From a virus: a DNA stretch of 64,000 nt. How positions within the stretch are numbered: the first letter of the stretch is position 1; every line of letters starts with the position of its first letter. The stretch lies in the IMG/VR virus record IMGVR_UViG_3300031951_011359, positions 32,531 to 96,530 of that record; one strand, given 5' to 3'. The notes below the pieces were generated by a model. That model made no database searches, was not told the origin of the DNA, and saw only the letters and a list, made by a program, of their open reading frames with translations. The position numbers and the translations under genes are program-made. This document shows, one piece after another, positions 14,379 through 22,509 of the stretch.

Positions 14379-14783
14379 CTACTCCTTCGGGCAGTCGTCA
14401 ACCCAGACTGCACAGATTCTCATTTCTCCACCAAGCAGTCTCTGTGCCTCACTGCCGTCTGGTGGTTTCTCAACATATTTTTGTTTATATTTCTTATCAT
14501 AATCGGAAATAATCCGATCATACTCTGGTGTTACAGCATCAATCGCACGATCCACATCACGCTTAACTCTACGTTCTACTGCATGAGGATCTTGAAGAAT
14601 AAGTTCATTAATAATAGTTTGCGGGAAATATTTTCTCTGAACCTCATCCAGTAAATCCCAAAGTCCATTTTCGGAAATTCCCGTGCATTGTGAGAGTGCT
14701 GCAATAAGACTTGATAATACTAAACCAACTATAAGCAGTTGTTTCTTATCTGTTTTCTTTTTACCAAAGTTAAAATTAAACAT
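14379..14783 (-). CDS. Membrane-anchored hypothetical protein
   Basis: 134 residues: a basic start (KKKTDKKQ), one membrane span (LLIVGLVLSSLIAALSQC) and a long helical, charged remainder. A Cys follows the span, so a lipoprotein is possible, though the box is not classic. Near the tail lysozyme, so a role in lysis or envelope attachment is possible but unproven. Confidence 0.65.
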   Translation of the reverse strand: MFNFNFGKKKTDKKQLLIVGLVLSSLIAALSQCTGISENGLWDLLDEVQRKYFPQTIINELILQDPHAVERRVKRDVDRAIDAVTPEYDRIISDYDKKYKQKYVEKPPDGSEAQRLLGGEMRICAVWVDDCPKE

Positions 14784-14808
14784 AAGAGCGCAGCACTCTT
14801 AATATGTA

Positions 14809-15000
14809 TCAGTCCTCTTCGGTAAATTCTGCAGGAGTTTCTTCTGTTAGTTCTGGTTCTGGAAGAGTAACTCCAATTTGAGTTAGATACTCAATTGCAC
14901 CCTGAACTTTCCAAAAAAGTTCTCTACTTTGATTCATTTGTTGTTCTAGAGTAATTCTTTGCTCTAAAAGATTTTTAAGATGTTCTTGCTGTTCAGTCAT
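14809..15000 (-). CDS. Small coiled-coil protein, 63 residues
   Basis: Residues 1-40 form an amphipathic helix (MTEQQEHLKNLLEQRITLEQ onward); the tail is acidic and Pro-rich. Small proteins of this type are widespread in marine T4-like phages. Function unknown. Confidence 0.75.
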   Translation of the reverse strand: MTEQQEHLKNLLEQRITLEQQMNQSRELFWKVQGAIEYLTQIGVTLPEPELTEETPAEFTEED

Positions 15001-15052
15001 TTTCCTATAAAAAGTAAAAAGTAAAGGGGAGTCATTCCACTCCCCTTATATA

Positions 15053-15721
15053 TCAAACTTCTACCGTGATCAGTTTGGAAGCATATTCATGAGCATACGA
15101 AGTGCGGGCACCATGATGTCCCCAACCAATCCAACTATACGCATAGTCCATGTAACGATTGATAGACTTACCAGGAGTTTTCATCCTATCTTCAATACGT
15201 TGCCATTGAACTTCAGTCGTTAGATAACGAAGTTGCGTGTGAAGTTCTGATGGAGAACCACCATACTTCTTAGCAAAATCACCCAATCCATAATAACGAT
15301 TGGCAGATGTCCATTGAATCAGTCCGTAACCGCGACCGCAGTTACCCCAACTGGTTCTACTACCACCTTCACAAATGTTAGGAACAAAAGTTGATTCCTG
15401 ACGAATGTTACCCATGATGGTAGCAAGGGCGTTTCTGTCTTTAATACCACGATTCTGGAAAAATGCCAGAGTAGCATTCTCATGTTCATTACACCCTTTA
15501 CAAATTAACCTTGTCTCTTTAGGTTTTGCGGGAGCAACCTCGCGGATTGCTGTCTTCTTTTCATCTACAAGATTAAACTCTTTGATAATAGCAAATGGTT
15601 TGGTCGTTGGTTCCACTGGTGGTGGAGGACCTTGCATCTTGTAGTTGACGAATGGCAGTGATGCCGTACTGGTTGTAACCGTTGCCAGAAGAGGCAGGGC
15701 TACTGTAAAGATAGATTGCAT
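15053..15721 (-). CDS. Secreted phage tail lysozyme-domain protein
   Basis: 222 residues from the ATG at 15721; a longer frame would need TTG. Signal-like MQSIFTVALPLLATVTTSTA, a Pro-rich linker, then a tail-lysozyme-type domain (about 75-220) with NIRQESTFVPN, where Glu is the likely catalytic acid, and GYGLIQWTSANRY. It would cut peptidoglycan during entry or release. A consensus early promoter lies upstream, unusual for a lysis enzyme. Confidence 0.82.
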   Translation of the reverse strand: MQSIFTVALPLLATVTTSTASLPFVNYKMQGPPPPVEPTTKPFAIIKEFNLVDEKKTAIREVAPAKPKETRLICKGCNEHENATLAFFQNRGIKDRNALATIMGNIRQESTFVPNICEGGSRTSWGNCGRGYGLIQWTSANRYYGLGDFAKKYGGSPSELHTQLRYLTTEVQWQRIEDRMKTPGKSINRYMDYAYSWIGWGHHGARTSYAHEYASKLITVEV

Positions 15722-15822
15722 TAATTTTAATTGAACTCTACATCCCAATAGAAAGGGGGTATACCACCCCTCTCGGGGGGCACTTTCCTGGGCTCTAATA
15801 TCACATCAAATTCTCATGATGC

Positions 15823-15845
15823 AATCCCTGTGTGAGGGATTTTTC
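15823..15845 (+). terminator. Terminator-like hairpin, plus strand
   Basis: ATCCCT-GTGTG-AGGGAT followed by TTTTT on the plus strand. It lies ahead of the plus-strand cassette and may block upstream plus-strand transcription. Confidence 0.5.
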
Positions 15846-15874
15846 ATAATAAGTTAATATTTAGGATATGTCAA
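15846..15874 (-). promoter_or_regulatory. Consensus early promoter of the tail lysozyme gene
   Basis: TTGACA (15869-15874) and TATTAT (15846-15851) on the minus strand with 17 bases between. ACTGGCACAC directly precedes the -35, as at the 7.2 kb promoter. Confidence 0.78.
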
Positions 15875-15900
15875 GTGTGCCAGTCTAGAAAGTGTCTCTC

Positions 15901-15908
15901 CTAAATAA
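15901..15908 (+). promoter_or_regulatory. Late promoter (CTAAATAA) of the plus-strand cassette
   Basis: CTAAATAA 24 bases before the first ATG of the cassette, in the same form as minus-strand late boxes in this window. Confidence 0.6.
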
Positions 15909-15932
15909 GCTAGGTTTATCATCTCTAGAACA

Positions 15933-16394
15933 ATGAAAAGACTTCTACTAGCCTTTTCGTTATTCTTCACTACTCCTGTCTTTGCAGGTGAAATTACATC
16001 CAAAATTGTTGATTCCGTTCAATTAAGCGTTCAGGGTGCAGCGGTTCAATCAACTAGAGTCGGTGGTCAGTATACCGTCTCTGGTACTAACATCAACGTC
16101 ACAACTCTTGGAGGAGTTGGATCTGCAGGTTCTTATAACATCAATACCAATGGTGCGGCATTTAGTTTTAGTGAATCTACAATTACTGCTGATACAGTTG
16201 TCTCCTCTCAGTCGGCAGCTAATGGAACAATTGCCGCTCCCAACCTTTATAGCGACTCTACTACTCAGTTAGGTGGCTCTGCAGGTTCTCTTGCAGGAAC
16301 TCTGAGTTCAACTGGCGTTCCTACCATCACTGCTGGTGGTCCTGGAAGCACTGGTACAGCACAAAGAACCGTTGAGTTAAGCGTATTCAAGTGA
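15933..16394 (+). CDS. Secreted low-complexity beta-rich protein
   Basis: 153 residues: signal peptide MKRLLLAFSLFFTTPVFAG, then a Ser/Thr/Gly/Ala-rich, beta-prone mature part without Cys. It contains YTVSGTNIN, nearly the same as YTVTGTNIN in the next gene, so the two share a domain. First of four overlapping genes. Likely exported to the periplasm or surface. Family not recognised. Confidence 0.8.
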   Translation: MKRLLLAFSLFFTTPVFAGEITSKIVDSVQLSVQGAAVQSTRVGGQYTVSGTNINVTTLGGVGSAGSYNINTNGAAFSFSESTITADTVVSSQSAANGTIAAPNLYSDSTTQLGGSAGSLAGTLSSTGVPTITAGGPGSTGTAQRTVELSVFK

Positions 16395-16753
16395 AACACA
16401 TAACTCCCGTTTTGCTGCTGGCAACGGGACTTATATCTCCTTGTTTTGCAGCACCTGTCACTCCTAATTTTACGAGTGGCACGATTACTTCTGAGACCAA
16501 AACTCGCACTGAGGTGGTTGAAGTTATCAAACAAATAGAATATACAACTGGGACATCTTATACTGTCACTGGTACTAATATCAATATACCTGACCGTCCT
16601 GGTCCAGGTGCGAACTACACAATTCAAACGCAAGGTGCTCCGTTCCAGTTTAGTGAAACTCACTTGACTCCTGGAATTGCGAAAGAAACATGGATAGATC
16701 GCAAAACGGTAGAAGAGTCTACCACAAATTCATTATCGGTCTTCACGCAATAG
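16391..16753 (+). CDS. Secreted paralogue of the preceding protein
   Basis: 120 residues starting at GTG in a GTGA overlap. Signal peptide MKHITPVLLLATGLISPCFA, then a domain with YTVTGTNINI and a FQFSETHLTPG segment matching FSFSESTIT in the first protein. Shorter and lacking the Gly/Ser tail. Export is clear; function is not. Confidence 0.8.
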   Translation: MKHITPVLLLATGLISPCFAAPVTPNFTSGTITSETKTRTEVVEVIKQIEYTTGTSYTVTGTNINIPDRPGPGANYTIQTQGAPFQFSETHLTPGIAKETWIDRKTVEESTTNSLSVFTQ

Positions 16754-17286
16754 TATTTGCCTTACCAGCAACTGCTCAGCAAGCACCGTCTAATACTAAC
16801 ATAGCAGGACCCTCAGCATCTGCAACTGGTAATGTGACGAACCAGGCTGTGCAAGTTTTACAGGGTCCTTTCGCTATGAATACTTATGGTTCTGGTGTAT
16901 CTTGTCAGGGTCCAACTCTGAACCTTCAGACCTTTGGATATAATAGTTTATCCAATAATAGTGATCCCACATCATATCAACAAAATTCCTTCAACGGAGG
17001 CATCTCTGCTGGGTTCTCTATTCCCCTTGACGGGTCTTTTCAGGAACTATGCAAAGCACGAGTCAGAACTGAAATCACAAGACAGCAGGCGGAAGCAGAC
17101 AAGGCACGACTTGATTTTGAACTTGTAAGACTCTTGAAGTGTGGTGAAGCAATCAAGTCTGGTATCTCATTTCACCCACAATCACCATACGCAAAGATAT
17201 GTGCTGATGTTGTTGTGAAGTATCCAAAAGTACAGGATGTAGTCAATGGAAATACCACCAATCAAGTCAGCGTCCGTAAGAATTGA
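16690..17286 (+). CDS. Secreted helical protein with conserved cysteines
   Basis: 198 residues. A basic N-terminus (RSQNGRRVYHK) precedes the hydrophobic export signal FIIGLHAIVFALPATAQ. The first half is polar and beta-like; then SAGFSIPLDG leads into a long helix with LCKARVRTEITRQQAEADKA. Four Cys (SC, LC, LKC, KIC) may form disulfides in the periplasm. It starts inside the previous gene by 64 bases. Some resemblance to outer-membrane efflux-type helices is weak; function unknown. Confidence 0.78.
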   Translation: MDRSQNGRRVYHKFIIGLHAIVFALPATAQQAPSNTNIAGPSASATGNVTNQAVQVLQGPFAMNTYGSGVSCQGPTLNLQTFGYNSLSNNSDPTSYQQNSFNGGISAGFSIPLDGSFQELCKARVRTEITRQQAEADKARLDFELVRLLKCGEAIKSGISFHPQSPYAKICADVVVKYPKVQDVVNGNTTNQVSVRKN

Positions 17287-17926
17287 TGCACCACGCATCA
17301 TTCCTACAATAGAACCTCCTGTCACAAAAAGAACTGAAAGAAACGTTACATTCAGTTTGGAACTTCCAATTATTAATGTTCCAAACCCATCATTCAACTA
17401 TCCAGTTGTTGATGTTCCGACTCAAGAAGAGTTTGATGCTGCGGTGAGAGCAGAACAAAAGAAACAAGAAGAATCACAAGAAGAAAAGTCTAGAGGACTT
17501 CCTGATAGTAAACCTGTATTAGCACAAGTCCAAGTTCCTCAAGAATCAATACAAGACAAAATAATCAAAGAGACAAACACCAATACAAATTTAGGAGTGC
17601 CCGTCATTGAAGTTCCAATCATCGGGGAAGTTCCAGTTCCTCCAAAAGAACAGGTTATTCTTGCTGGCACCACTGCTACTGCTTCTGTTGCTGCGGCTCT
17701 TATTGGCAAATCTTTGGTGGAGTGGATGGTAAAGAAAATGAAACCTATCGTTCAACAAATATTTGTAAGGGGTAAAAAACTCTTGAACAGAGACCTTACC
17801 CCTTATGAACTTCAGGTATATTTTGCGTTTGAGAAGAGTGACTCTCTCAAAAAAGTCAATAAACTATTAAAGAAGGAACAGAAGAAAGATAAACAAAGAC
17901 AATACAAAGAGTTTCACGAGAAGTGA
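17246..17926 (+). CDS. Membrane-anchored protein with proline-rich domain
   Basis: 226 residues. The N-terminal half is Pro/Val-rich with a Gln/Glu-rich stretch (about 65-90); a membrane segment lies at about 133-152 (ILAGTTATASVAAALIGKSL); the C-terminus is strongly basic and helical. It overlaps the preceding gene by 41 bases and ends against the nuclease stop codon. It could anchor the three secreted products to the inner membrane, but this is inference. Confidence 0.75.
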   Translation: MEIPPIKSASVRIDAPRIIPTIEPPVTKRTERNVTFSLELPIINVPNPSFNYPVVDVPTQEEFDAAVRAEQKKQEESQEEKSRGLPDSKPVLAQVQVPQESIQDKIIKETNTNTNLGVPVIEVPIIGEVPVPPKEQVILAGTTATASVAAALIGKSLVEWMVKKMKPIVQQIFVRGKKLLNRDLTPYELQVYFAFEKSDSLKKVNKLLKKEQKKDKQRQYKEFHEK

Positions 17927-18340
17927 TTACTTCTTACGCTTGGCATCCAGTTCAGCAAAGTTCTTCTTCTTGGTGCCGCCATCGTATTCCCATGCAAAAC
18001 CGGAAACTATCATCTGTTCGTTCAGTGATGTTGCTTCGTTATTGATAAACAGGTGCCCGATGATTCTTCCATACTTCTCTGTGCTGTCTGGAAGTTCGGT
18101 TTTGATAATAATATCTTTAGCAAATTGTAACCTATTCTTCAACCACTCTTTTGATTCAAGTCCAAGTTTCTTTTCATACTCGTCCTTCGTGCGACTCTCA
18201 GGAGTATCAACCCCAGCAAGGCGAATGCGTTTTTCCAAACTTATAGAAAATCCTAAATCAATATCAGCATCAATCGTATCCCCATCAACTACCCTTAAAA
18301 TATTTTTAATCCTGTAAATATATGGGTCTCTGTCCGCCAT
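17927..18340 (-). CDS. Staphylococcal-nuclease-like (SNase) protein
   Basis: 137 residues, single SNase OB-fold domain. VVDGDTIDADID, RIRLAGVDTPESR and EKYGRIIGHL cover the calcium-binding and catalytic Asp/Arg/Glu positions. No signal peptide, so it acts in the cell or in the virion, perhaps on host DNA. Its stop codon abuts that of the plus-strand cassette. Confidence 0.88.
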   Translation of the reverse strand: MADRDPYIYRIKNILRVVDGDTIDADIDLGFSISLEKRIRLAGVDTPESRTKDEYEKKLGLESKEWLKNRLQFAKDIIIKTELPDSTEKYGRIIGHLFINNEATSLNEQMIVSGFAWEYDGGTKKKNFAELDAKRKK

Positions 18341-18353
18341 TTATTTAAAGCAA

Positions 18354-18938
18354 TTAACTCTTACTATATATTCTCCCCAATACCCATTCACATCCAGGAG
18401 TTTCATTATTAGCAAAAAGTTTTTCAACTTCACCATTATTCCACCACTTTCTACCAGTCATATAATTTTTTCTTTTATCTTTAAATTCTTGGGAACGAGT
18501 TGCCCCTTTTTTATTTTGTGGTAGTTTTTCTATATGCTCTTTTGATTTTTTCTTACCAGATAAAGCATTACTTATATTTTCTCTATGGGACTTTGGAGCA
18601 ATTTTACCATAGAAAGGATGATTTACACCACTCATTTTTAAACTTTGAATTTCTTTCTGTTCTTCACTTACAATCCTACCAGAAGTTCCTTCACCTCCAT
18701 CGGTAAGATTTCTTAAAATACCAGTCCCATTATCTTTTCTACCATAAACATCAATCATATAAACTTCGTGTTTGATTGCTTCTTGTTCTGTTAGGTTTCT
18801 TTTTAGATATATTATTCTATCTCTACTTGGTAAAGGCACAATTCTTTTTTTAACATACATTCTAAACCCCTTACCTTTACCGATGTAATAAGGAGTTCTA
18901 TCCTCACGCAAATATGCGTAGGTGTAATAGTTATTCAT
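18354..18938 (-). CDS. GIY-YIG homing endonuclease with NUMOD3-like repeat
   Basis: 194 residues. TYAYL...PYYIGKGKG is the GIY-YIG motif at the N-terminus, with the catalytic region continuing to ILRNLTDGGEG. HRENISNALSGKKKSKEHIE is a NUMOD3-type DNA-binding motif. The C-terminal GRKWWNNGEVEKLF block is common in phage homing enzymes. Related to the enzyme at 29122-29589. The leader is a long inverted repeat with a late promoter in its loop. Confidence 0.9.
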   Translation of the reverse strand: MNNYYTYAYLREDRTPYYIGKGKGFRMYVKKRIVPLPSRDRIIYLKRNLTEQEAIKHEVYMIDVYGRKDNGTGILRNLTDGGEGTSGRIVSEEQKEIQSLKMSGVNHPFYGKIAPKSHRENISNALSGKKKSKEHIEKLPQNKKGATRSQEFKDKRKNYMTGRKWWNNGEVEKLFANNETPGCEWVLGRIYSKS

Positions 18939-18940
18939 AC

Positions 18941-19024
18941 TGCTTTATGTGTGGTAATACTATTTATACAAGAAAAGAGGCATTTCTGCCTCCAATCTTT
19001 TGCTTAGGTTACCACACATAAGCA
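18941..19024 (-). promoter_or_regulatory. Long inverted repeat enclosing terminator and late promoter
   Basis: Arms 18941-18957 and 19009-19024 match at 16 positions with one bulged base (core TATGTGTGGTAA). Inside, on the minus strand, come a terminator (GAGGCA-GAAA-TGCCTC then TTTT, 18973-18992) and TATAAATA (18961-18968). The second arm ends at the GIY-YIG start codon. Read-through RNA can fold over the ribosome site; late RNA lacks the first arm. Confidence 0.8.
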
Positions 19025-19031
19025 TCACTAT

Positions 19032-19244
19032 TTAGAAAGGAAACTTAATACTCCCAGTATTTAGTTTCGGAATAGGAAGTTTTTCAAATGCCTTATTCAC
19101 TTGATTCTCTACAACCTTACCAACAAACTGCTCTGGATTGTTTAAGATTGCTTCTGCTTTTTTATAAGTCACATAAGCACCATAACAAAGTGCTCCACTA
19201 ATGAGAAGACTTGTCGTTGATAGAATGAGTGCTAGGTTCTTCAT
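19032..19244 (-). CDS. Small exported or membrane protein, 70 residues
   Basis: A hydrophobic N-terminal segment (MKNLALILSTTSLLISGALC) is followed by an amphipathic region (ILNNPEQFVGKVVENQV) and a LPIPKLNTG tail. Likely inner-membrane anchored. Start lies inside the upstream small gene. Function unknown. Confidence 0.72.
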   Translation of the reverse strand: MKNLALILSTTSLLISGALCYGAYVTYKKAEAILNNPEQFVGKVVENQVNKAFEKLPIPKLNTGSIKFPF

Positions 19245-19353
19245 TTTTCATTTCCTCGTTTGCTAATTTTAGTATGTAGTAAATGATATACAATACAAAT
19301 ATAAGTCCTGGTCCAAGAATCGACATTACTCCCCAAGGAAAATCTTGCGGCAT
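19198..19353 (-). CDS. 51-residue single-span membrane protein
   Basis: MPQDFPWGVMSILGPGLIFV begins it and one membrane span (about 10-30) dominates. The ATG overlaps the upstream TAA (TAATG), and the end overlaps the next gene by 47 bases. Possible holin-like candidate by size and context only. Confidence 0.6.
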   Translation of the reverse strand: MPQDFPWGVMSILGPGLIFVLYIIYYILKLANEEMKNEEPSTHSINDKSSH

Positions 19354-20099
19354 TAGTATTTACCTTCTACACAATAATCAGACTTCTTGTTGGGAACATA
19401 TTCCTTATAACCCTCTTGTGGTTTCATCCACCCACAACCAATCAACCATTCCATTGTCATAGGAGTAGGTCTTACTTGATCCCAAAGTGGTCCATTAGCA
19501 CACATTTCCAGTTTTTGTGCAGTTACATTAGACTGTTCCTCTGCCCAATTAGCATCTGCTTCCCATGGAACAGCACGACTTTGACCCATACTCTCATAAG
19601 CAAGACGAGTTGACTTCATAACCCAAGCAGGAATCTCAGTGTCTTGATGAACCTGTGCCATAAAGGAGGTTTTGAGTCCACCACCCATACAGTCCTGAAC
19701 AACATGCCATCCTTCGTGTCTCATCGTTCCTAGAAATTCTCTAGGGTCTTTAAGCAATTCTTCATTTACAAAAAACCGATTGTATTCCGGTTTATATAAA
19801 CCGATTGTTCTTGGAGTGAAGTATCGTGCTGGTCCAACATAAACAGGAACTCCAAGTTTTTCAAGACCAGCAAGAATCTTTTGTATCTCTTCTCTAAAAG
19901 TATCAAACTCTTTTCCTTTAATTAGTGAAGAGTCTACAGTGAGTTGTTCTACACCATCAGTACATTCCTTTAAAATCATACAACCCATCGATGCCAGGCT
20001 ATATGCTGGAACGGTGGGTTGTTTCTTTGCAACTGTATTAGCACTTGTAGGTAATGCTAAAGATATTGACAGACTAATTGCAGTAAAAAGTTTTTTCAT
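19353..20099 (-). CDS. Secreted HExxH putative metallopeptidase
   Basis: 248 residues. Signal peptide MKKLFTAISLSISLALPTSA. MRHEGWHVVQDC at about residue 125 is a zincin-type HExxH motif. Six or more cysteines suggest disulfides in the periplasm. It is coupled at both ends (ATGA and TAATG). Peptidase activity is inferred from the motif only; the target may be an envelope protein. Confidence 0.75.
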   Translation of the reverse strand: MKKLFTAISLSISLALPTSANTVAKKQPTVPAYSLASMGCMILKECTDGVEQLTVDSSLIKGKEFDTFREEIQKILAGLEKLGVPVYVGPARYFTPRTIGLYKPEYNRFFVNEELLKDPREFLGTMRHEGWHVVQDCMGGGLKTSFMAQVHQDTEIPAWVMKSTRLAYESMGQSRAVPWEADANWAEEQSNVTAQKLEMCANGPLWDQVRPTPMTMEWLIGCGWMKPQEGYKEYVPNKKSDYCVEGKY

Positions 20100-20296
20100 T
20101 CATTCCACCAACCTTCCTCTTTATGTATCCATACTTTTAGGTCTTTTACATACTTTCTTAATATTTCTGCTTGAGAAAGGTGCCACTCATCACCTGTCAA
20201 TAGATGCTGCCGAGTATGTTCATCGACAGCATCTAGACACTTCTTAATTATCGGGTTCCAAGGTTCCCGAATAGGAGTATTCCATTCTCTTGGCAT
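20096..20296 (-). CDS. 66-residue hypothetical protein
   Basis: Helical, Trp- and His-rich, soluble (starts MPREWNTPIREPWNP). Coupled to the metallopeptidase gene by ATGA. Function unknown. Confidence 0.7.
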   Translation of the reverse strand: MPREWNTPIREPWNPIIKKCLDAVDEHTRQHLLTGDEWHLSQAEILRKYVKDLKVWIHKEEGWWNE

Positions 20297-20302
20297 AATA
20301 CC

Positions 20303-20425
20303 TCATTTTTTCTTGCCACCATTTTTTGCCTTGTTTGCATTCGCATTACCAGAGTTCTGCTTTTTGTTATTGGCAGAACCTGCACCACCAGAACCTTTCT
20401 TTCCCTTGTTTGCGGATTTAGACAT
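20303..20425 (-). CDS. 40-residue Lys/Gly/Asn-rich basic peptide
   Basis: Very basic and low-complexity (MSKSANKGKKGSGGAGSANN, then more Lys/Asn). Start overlaps the upstream stop (TAATG). It may bind DNA or RNA; nothing specific is recognisable. Confidence 0.6.
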   Translation of the reverse strand: MSKSANKGKKGSGGAGSANNKKQNSGNANANKAKNGGKKK

Positions 20426-20739
20426 TACGCTCCAGTGCGAGGTGTAACTTGACCTTCTTCAAGTGCTTCAACTCTTTCTTCAAGAGATGGTTCTGCAACA
20501 GCAACTTCTGGTGCTGGTGGTTCTGGAGTGGGTTCAATTACCACTTCTCTACGTGGTTCTTCTTTCTTTTCATCTTCATCACCACCCTTCTTCATTGTGT
20601 TAATACCGAAAGTTGCAGCAGATGCAGTGAAGACAGTTGCAATAAAAGTGGGGTCCATCTTAGATAGAGCCCCAGCATAACTAGCAGTAAGAAGAGCAGC
20701 GGACCAACCCAAGATCGCAATACGAATAACAGTACTCAT
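20425..20739 (-). CDS. Two-span membrane protein, holin candidate
   Basis: From ATG 20739, chosen for the AAGAAAGG ribosome site 8 bases upstream. Two hydrophobic segments (about 3-22 and 31-47) are followed by a charged, Pro/Glu-rich cytoplasmic tail. Size and topology fit a class II holin, and endolysins are nearby, but no holin family is recognised. A CTAAATAA late box lies 50 bases upstream. Confidence 0.6.
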   Translation of the reverse strand: MSTVIRIAILGWSAALLTASYAGALSKMDPTFIATVFTASAATFGINTMKKGGDEDEKKEEPRREVVIEPTPEPPAPEVAVAEPSLEERVEALEEGQVTPRTGA

Positions 20740-20790
20740 ACATTTACCTTTCTTGTCGTTTTCCATCAGTTCCGTGTGATGAAGTCTGTC

Positions 20791-20798
20791 TTATTTAG
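20791..20798 (-). promoter_or_regulatory. Late-promoter-like CTAAATAA
   Basis: Minus-strand CTAAATAA between the barrel gene and the holin candidate; same form as at 13127 and 46603. Confidence 0.5.
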
Positions 20799-20802
20799 GT
20801 TT

Positions 20803-22416
20803 TTAGAACCTAAACTTAACATTTGCGGAAACTGCAGTGTTACTTACACCATTATTAATCTGATGAATTCCTTGAACACTAACAATCTCTTTGTAGTCAA
20901 GAGTTGCAGATGCTTCAATAGCATTATCAGTTGCATAAGAACCTTCAATACTTAAACCAAATAAATCTTTTTTCTTACCACCAAAACGAGTTTCAAGTCT
21001 CAGACCTGCTTCACCGACGTGATAAGTTTCATTGATACCACCAACACTTCTTACTGATTCAGGAGAACCAGTTTCACTGAATGCGTTTCTTGTATAATTA
21101 CGAACAGTATATCCAACGAAAGGAGTTATATTCTTATGAGCATGAATGAAAAGTCTATTGCTGACCCACCACTCTTGTCCAGAAGTCTGACTTTCATTTT
21201 TGAAAACTCCAGCAACATTTCTAGATACATTATAGTTATTTTGAGCAAGACCAGCATTCGTCAGAAGTGATAAAGTATTACCTCTCAACATATTAAAGAC
21301 GCCATAGTGACTCTTCAGAAGTTTAGAAGTGCTATCGGTTCCATTCAGATTTAGAGTTATATTATTATACTGACCACCAATCGTCCAGGTTGGTTTGATA
21401 TCAATCTCTACACCACCACCATAGATGAATGAAGTTCCAGAGTAACCATTCTCTCCATGTGACCAGGCATAGTAATTTTTACTGAACACTTTGATTTTTT
21501 CTTTTGACTTAGTTGGTTCGTGATTGAGAAGTCCTTGCAATCCTTCACCAATCTTATCCATAACTTCGTACTGATCTACACGACCATAGAAGTCAGCATA
21601 TTCGTGAGTAGTTGCAACTGTGCTTGCTTGTGATGTGGTTACAACAGCAGTTCCATTTGTAACTACCGTTGAATTATCACTATAAGTATCGGTTGTAACT
21701 GGTGTTGTAGTGATGGTTGTAACAGAAGTTGTTGTTACATCAGTTTGATTGTGGCGGTTGATTCTTTGTCTTCCACCATCTTCTGTTGCTGTGTGAGTAA
21801 CAGTTGTTTCGGATACTGGAGTAAGAACAGCAACAGTTGAAGATACATTATTAGCAGTATTAGAACTTACCAGAGTTGGTGCTGGTGGTGCAATTGGTTG
21901 TCCAGTTGTATCATTAATACCATCACCATCAGCATCACCAGAAAGTGCTGCAGCGGTAAGAACTACAGTACTAGAAAGGATGACATTATCCATAGGCATC
22001 CAATTAGCTGTTGGAGCTCCAGCAGCATTGTAAGTGAATTGATAATCTCCAGCACCAAGTCCAGTAAAAGTTACACCCTGCCAAGTTGATGATACCTGAC
22101 TATTGCTACCATAAGCAACTAATTGTGATCCGTTAGAAGTAAAATAGTTTGTACCATCAATCAATCCATCCGGTCTTGTTGCTGAAAGTAAAGTCCAGTT
22201 AACGGTTGTTGCAGAAAAATTAGTTCCGTTGATACCTTGTAACGTTAAAGTCCCTTCGTTAAAGGTAGTTCCTGGATGCCAGTTACCATACCAGAAAGTA
22301 ACTGATCCATTACCACCACCAACATATCCGATGGAGTTGGTGTGAGATAATGCTGCAGTTGGCACTCCAAGTAAGAGCGCAGACGCTGCAGCCAGCGCCT
22401 TTTGCGTGTAAGACAT
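20803..22416 (-). CDS. Secreted outer-membrane beta-barrel protein (autotransporter-like)
   Basis: 537 residues. Signal peptide MSYTQKALAAASALLLGVPT; an N-terminal beta domain (about 25-160) with a DADGDGIND calcium-binding-type loop; a Thr/Val-rich linker (about 185-265); and a C-terminal part (about 290-537) with alternating aromatic strands ending NVKFRF, the terminal Phe of outer-membrane barrels. The plan is that of an autotransporter-type barrel with passenger. It would change the surface of the infected cell. A CTAAATAG late box precedes it. Confidence 0.8.
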   Translation of the reverse strand: MSYTQKALAAASALLLGVPTAALSHTNSIGYVGGGNGSVTFWYGNWHPGTTFNEGTLTLQGINGTNFSATTVNWTLLSATRPDGLIDGTNYFTSNGSQLVAYGSNSQVSSTWQGVTFTGLGAGDYQFTYNAAGAPTANWMPMDNVILSSTVVLTAAALSGDADGDGINDTTGQPIAPPAPTLVSSNTANNVSSTVAVLTPVSETTVTHTATEDGGRQRINRHNQTDVTTTSVTTITTTPVTTDTYSDNSTVVTNGTAVVTTSQASTVATTHEYADFYGRVDQYEVMDKIGEGLQGLLNHEPTKSKEKIKVFSKNYYAWSHGENGYSGTSFIYGGGVEIDIKPTWTIGGQYNNITLNLNGTDSTSKLLKSHYGVFNMLRGNTLSLLTNAGLAQNNYNVSRNVAGVFKNESQTSGQEWWVSNRLFIHAHKNITPFVGYTVRNYTRNAFSETGSPESVRSVGGINETYHVGEAGLRLETRFGGKKKDLFGLSIEGSYATDNAIEASATLDYKEIVSVQGIHQINNGVSNTAVSANVKFRF

Positions 22417-22509
22417 AGAAAAACAGTGAGTCGGTGGTTTGAGATTCTCTAGAACCTACAAATCACAACTCACTGCGGTGGTGGAGTTGCTTCAACTCAA
22501 CGGTTGAAA

